From: an uncultured Christensenellaceae bacterium
Lineage (GTDB): Bacteria > Bacillota > Clostridia > Christensenellales > Christensenellaceae
Reading direction: 5' to 3'
Assembly: GCA_934438035.1 (NCBI GenBank)
Contig: CAKSBK010000100.1
Location: forward strand, 1-5,150
Length of the DNA stretch: 5,150 bases
The notes under the pieces were generated by a model. That model had not been told where the DNA came from. It saw only the letters and a list, made by a program, of their open reading frames with translations, and did no database searches. This document shows, in pieces, positions 3,475-5,150 of the stretch. The position numbers and the translations under genes are program-made. The stretch's first letter is position 1, and the number at the start of each line of letters is the position of its first letter.

Positions 3475-5150
3475 AACTATTACAGTCATGTCATCCTTCG
3501 CTTTTCCATCGTAAGATTTTAAAGCGGAGGATATTATTTTATCCGCAATCAAGTTTACATTGTCTATTCGCGAAATGCGTTTTATTTCTTCATAAACAAC
3601 GCTGTCGGACAATTCCGCTTCGGAAACGCCGTCGGAAAACATTATTATCAGGTCTCCCGGACAAAGCTCGGCAGTATGCTCTGCAGGCTCAAGGTCTTCT
3701 AAAATACCTAAGGGAAGTGCGCCGCCGGAGACTCTGCGTATTCCGTTTTCCTTTAAAATATATGAATGAGGGGCGCCTATTTTGGAAAAGTGCGCAACGG
3801 AGTTACGCATATCGACTATGCATAGGTCAAGCGCCGAAAACACTTCGTCTGAGGAGGAAAGCAGCATCAGTTTATTTGTCATGTTAAGAATGTCGCTGCT
3901 TTTAAATCCGGCAGTGTAAAAATCTTCAATTAATCCTGCGGCGCAGCTGCTTTCACGGTGAGCCGTTTCGCCGCTGCCCATTCCGTCGCATATCAGCAGC
4001 ATATATCTGCCGTCGGAAAGCGGCTTTAGAGAATATGTGTCTCCGGAAATTACGCTGCCGTCTTTTTTTGCGGTGCTTACAGCCGTTTTTAAGTATATAT
4101 TCTGTGCGGGCTCGTAATTTAAAACACAGCCGCTTTTAGAGCATATGGGTTCTCCCTTAAGGTGCATTTTTGTTTGGCAGACTTCGTTTACGCATTTTAA
4201 AATTTTATTATTGCACGCTCCGTCTTGCTTGCAGCCCTTAAGGCGAATGCTTACATACGGCTCGCCGCAGCTTTCCATATACATAACGTCGCTTACGTAA
4301 ACGCCGCTTTTATCTAGAGAGCATATAAGCGACGTTTCCTTTTTACCGTCTGTTTTCATTTTCTGTGAAATTCTGCTTTCTAAAGAAGAAAGGGCGTTTG
4401 CCGCACCGATAAGCTGTTCGGAAAGGGCAATTCTGCTTTCGGAAACCTTGTTTTCCCATTTTACGGAACAAATATAATCGTGAAAAACTCCGTTAAGCAC
4501 GGAAATAAGCCTTTTAGGCTTTTCGCAGCTTGTTATGTATTGCGAGGAAATATCTTTTTCCGTGATTTTTCCCGCAAGCCTGTAGCGGTTAAACATGTTT
4601 TTCATGAAGCTGTAAGTGTTTTTAAATTGTTTATCCCAACAAACGTCGTATTTTTCGCATTTTTCACAGCACTGTTCGGGTATATTTTGTATATAATATC
4701 GGATGTCCGGACTTTTTCTTAATTCGGTTTCGCTTTTAAGCCCGCGTGCGGCGCTTTTAAGGGAACGCGAAATTTTTGTTATTTCGCCCAAGGAAGCTTC
4801 GCGCAGGCGTTTTTGCATGAGACCGAGCGTATTTTCTCTTGACGCTTCCGGAAGGGTATATATTTTAATTCTGCTTATAAAACGTGCGGGTATGGGCAAA
4901 AATAACAGAGAAGAAATTGCGTATTCTGCAAGATTTATCAGCTCAAGCGAGAAGAGAAGAACGTAGACGGACGAACAAAGAAGAAAAACGGGCGCAAAGA
5001 GAGGCTTTATTACTCTGTTAAAGAGCGACGCCGTTAAGGATGTGAGCATTAAAGAAACGGCGAAGCCAGGATCACCGTTTGCAAGAAGACACGCTGCCGC
5101 GCAAAGAGCCGCGCATACCGTTGCAGCCTCGGTTTCGCAGACATATGAAA
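3457..5150 (-). CDS. spoIIE: Stage II sporulation protein E, PP2C-type phosphatase (N-terminus beyond right edge)
   Basis: The leftward frame stays open to the right edge, so 563 C-terminal residues are visible (numbered from the codon at 5146-5148). SpoIIE is about 800 residues, so roughly 250 are missing. The ATG at 5047-5049 is internal: the 33 residues before it continue the membrane region. Hydrophobic segments lie at about 8-25, 27-43, 46-68 and 71-90. A central region contains Cys-rich stretches such as CCEKCEKYDVCW (160-171), as in other SpoIIE proteins. The PP2C domain (about 355-563) shows SGDTYS (368-373), CDGMGSG (387-393), FSDGVSE (504-510) and KDDMT (551-555), with metal-binding aspartates at 370, 388, 506 and 552 or 553. 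In spore formers SpoIIE sits at the polar septum and dephosphorylates SpoIIAA, releasing sigma-F in the forespore. The catalytic domain appears intact. Confidence 0.95.
   Translation of the reverse strand, partial: SYVCETEAATVCAALCAAACLLANGDPGFAVSLMLTSLTASLFNRVIKPLFAPVFLLCSSVYVLLFSLELINLAEYAISSLLFLPIPARFISRIKIYTLPEASRENTLGLMQKRLREASLGEITKISRSLKSAARGLKSETELRKSPDIRYYIQNIPEQCCEKCEKYDVCWDKQFKNTYSFMKNMFNRYRLAGKITEKDISSQYITSCEKPKRLISVLNGVFHDYICSVKWENKVSESRIALSEQLIGAANALSSLESRISQKMKTDGKKETSLICSLDKSGVYVSDVMYMESCGEPYVSIRLKGCKQDGACNNKILKCVNEVCQTKMHLKGEPICSKSGCVLNYEPAQNIYLKTAVSTAKKDGSVISGDTYSLKPLSDGRYMLLICDGMGSGETAHRESSCAAGLIEDFYTAGFKSSDILNMTNKLMLLSSSDEVFSALDLCIVDMRNSVAHFSKIGAPHSYILKENGIRRVSGGALPLGILEDLEPAEHTAELCPGDLIIMFSDGVSEAELSDSVVYEEIKRISRIDNVNLIADKIISSALKSYDGKAKDDMTVIVSRIVA

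Noticed and set aside
3471..4966. Rightward frames inside spoIIE (3471-3887, 4480-4722, 4703-4966) and a leftward frame inside the GtrA gene (3130-3426)
   Set aside because: They are shadows of genes with clear family signatures and lack ribosome-binding sites.
5047..5049. ATG as the true start of the spoIIE reading frame
   Set aside because: The frame continues open to the window edge with hydrophobic, SpoIIE-like membrane sequence, and known family members are far longer.

Overview
The window looks like a piece of chromosome from an endospore-forming member of the Clostridia (Firmicutes). The main reasons are a clear SpoIIE-type PP2C phosphatase gene, a 57-residue ribosomal protein bS21 gene, Firmicutes-style strong Shine-Dalgarno sequences, consensus sigma-A promoters and a CcpA-type cre sequence. 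The DNA has mixed, moderate base composition. I cannot name a genus. There are no tRNAs, rRNAs, insertion sequences or CRISPR arrays that I can see.

Layout. Bases 1-337 hold the 3' end of a four-carbon acid sugar kinase-family gene. It converges, across a shared bidirectional terminator, on a leftward Rossmann-fold dehydrogenase gene (377-1201) that resembles ketopantoate reductase but appears to lack key catalytic residues. A 274-bp divergent intergenic region (1202-1475) holds a promoter facing each way, a palindrome and a consensus cre site. To its right is a compact two-gene operon: a class I deoxyribose-phosphate aldolase with unusual extensions at both ends (1476-2306), then a hexameric bacterial microcompartment (BMC) shell protein (2323-2598). 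The operon ends in a strong terminator whose loop and T-tract also contain the promoter of rpsU (2752-2925). After the rpsU terminator comes a GtrA-family membrane protein gene (3028-3474). Its 3' end overlaps by 18 bp the 3' end of a leftward spoIIE gene that runs off the right edge (3457-5150).

The centre of interest is the aldolase/shell operon. The aldolase keeps all catalytic lysines and the proton-relay aspartate. It also carries an N-terminal amphipathic helix plus Ala/Pro/Thr linker that looks like a BMC encapsulation peptide. Its C-terminal tail has a ferredoxin-like CX2CX2CX3CP motif, which is not part of normal DeoC proteins. Next to a PduA/EutM-like shell gene, this suggests deoxyribose-5-phosphate cleavage (to acetaldehyde and glyceraldehyde-3-phosphate) inside a microcompartment, possibly with an iron-sulfur component. 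No pentameric shell protein, aldehyde dehydrogenase, phosphotransacylase or alcohol dehydrogenase is present here. The operon is therefore either a satellite of a main BMC locus elsewhere or an unusual minimal system. Its codon choice resembles that of rpsU, which suggests high expression, and the cre site suggests repression by preferred sugars.
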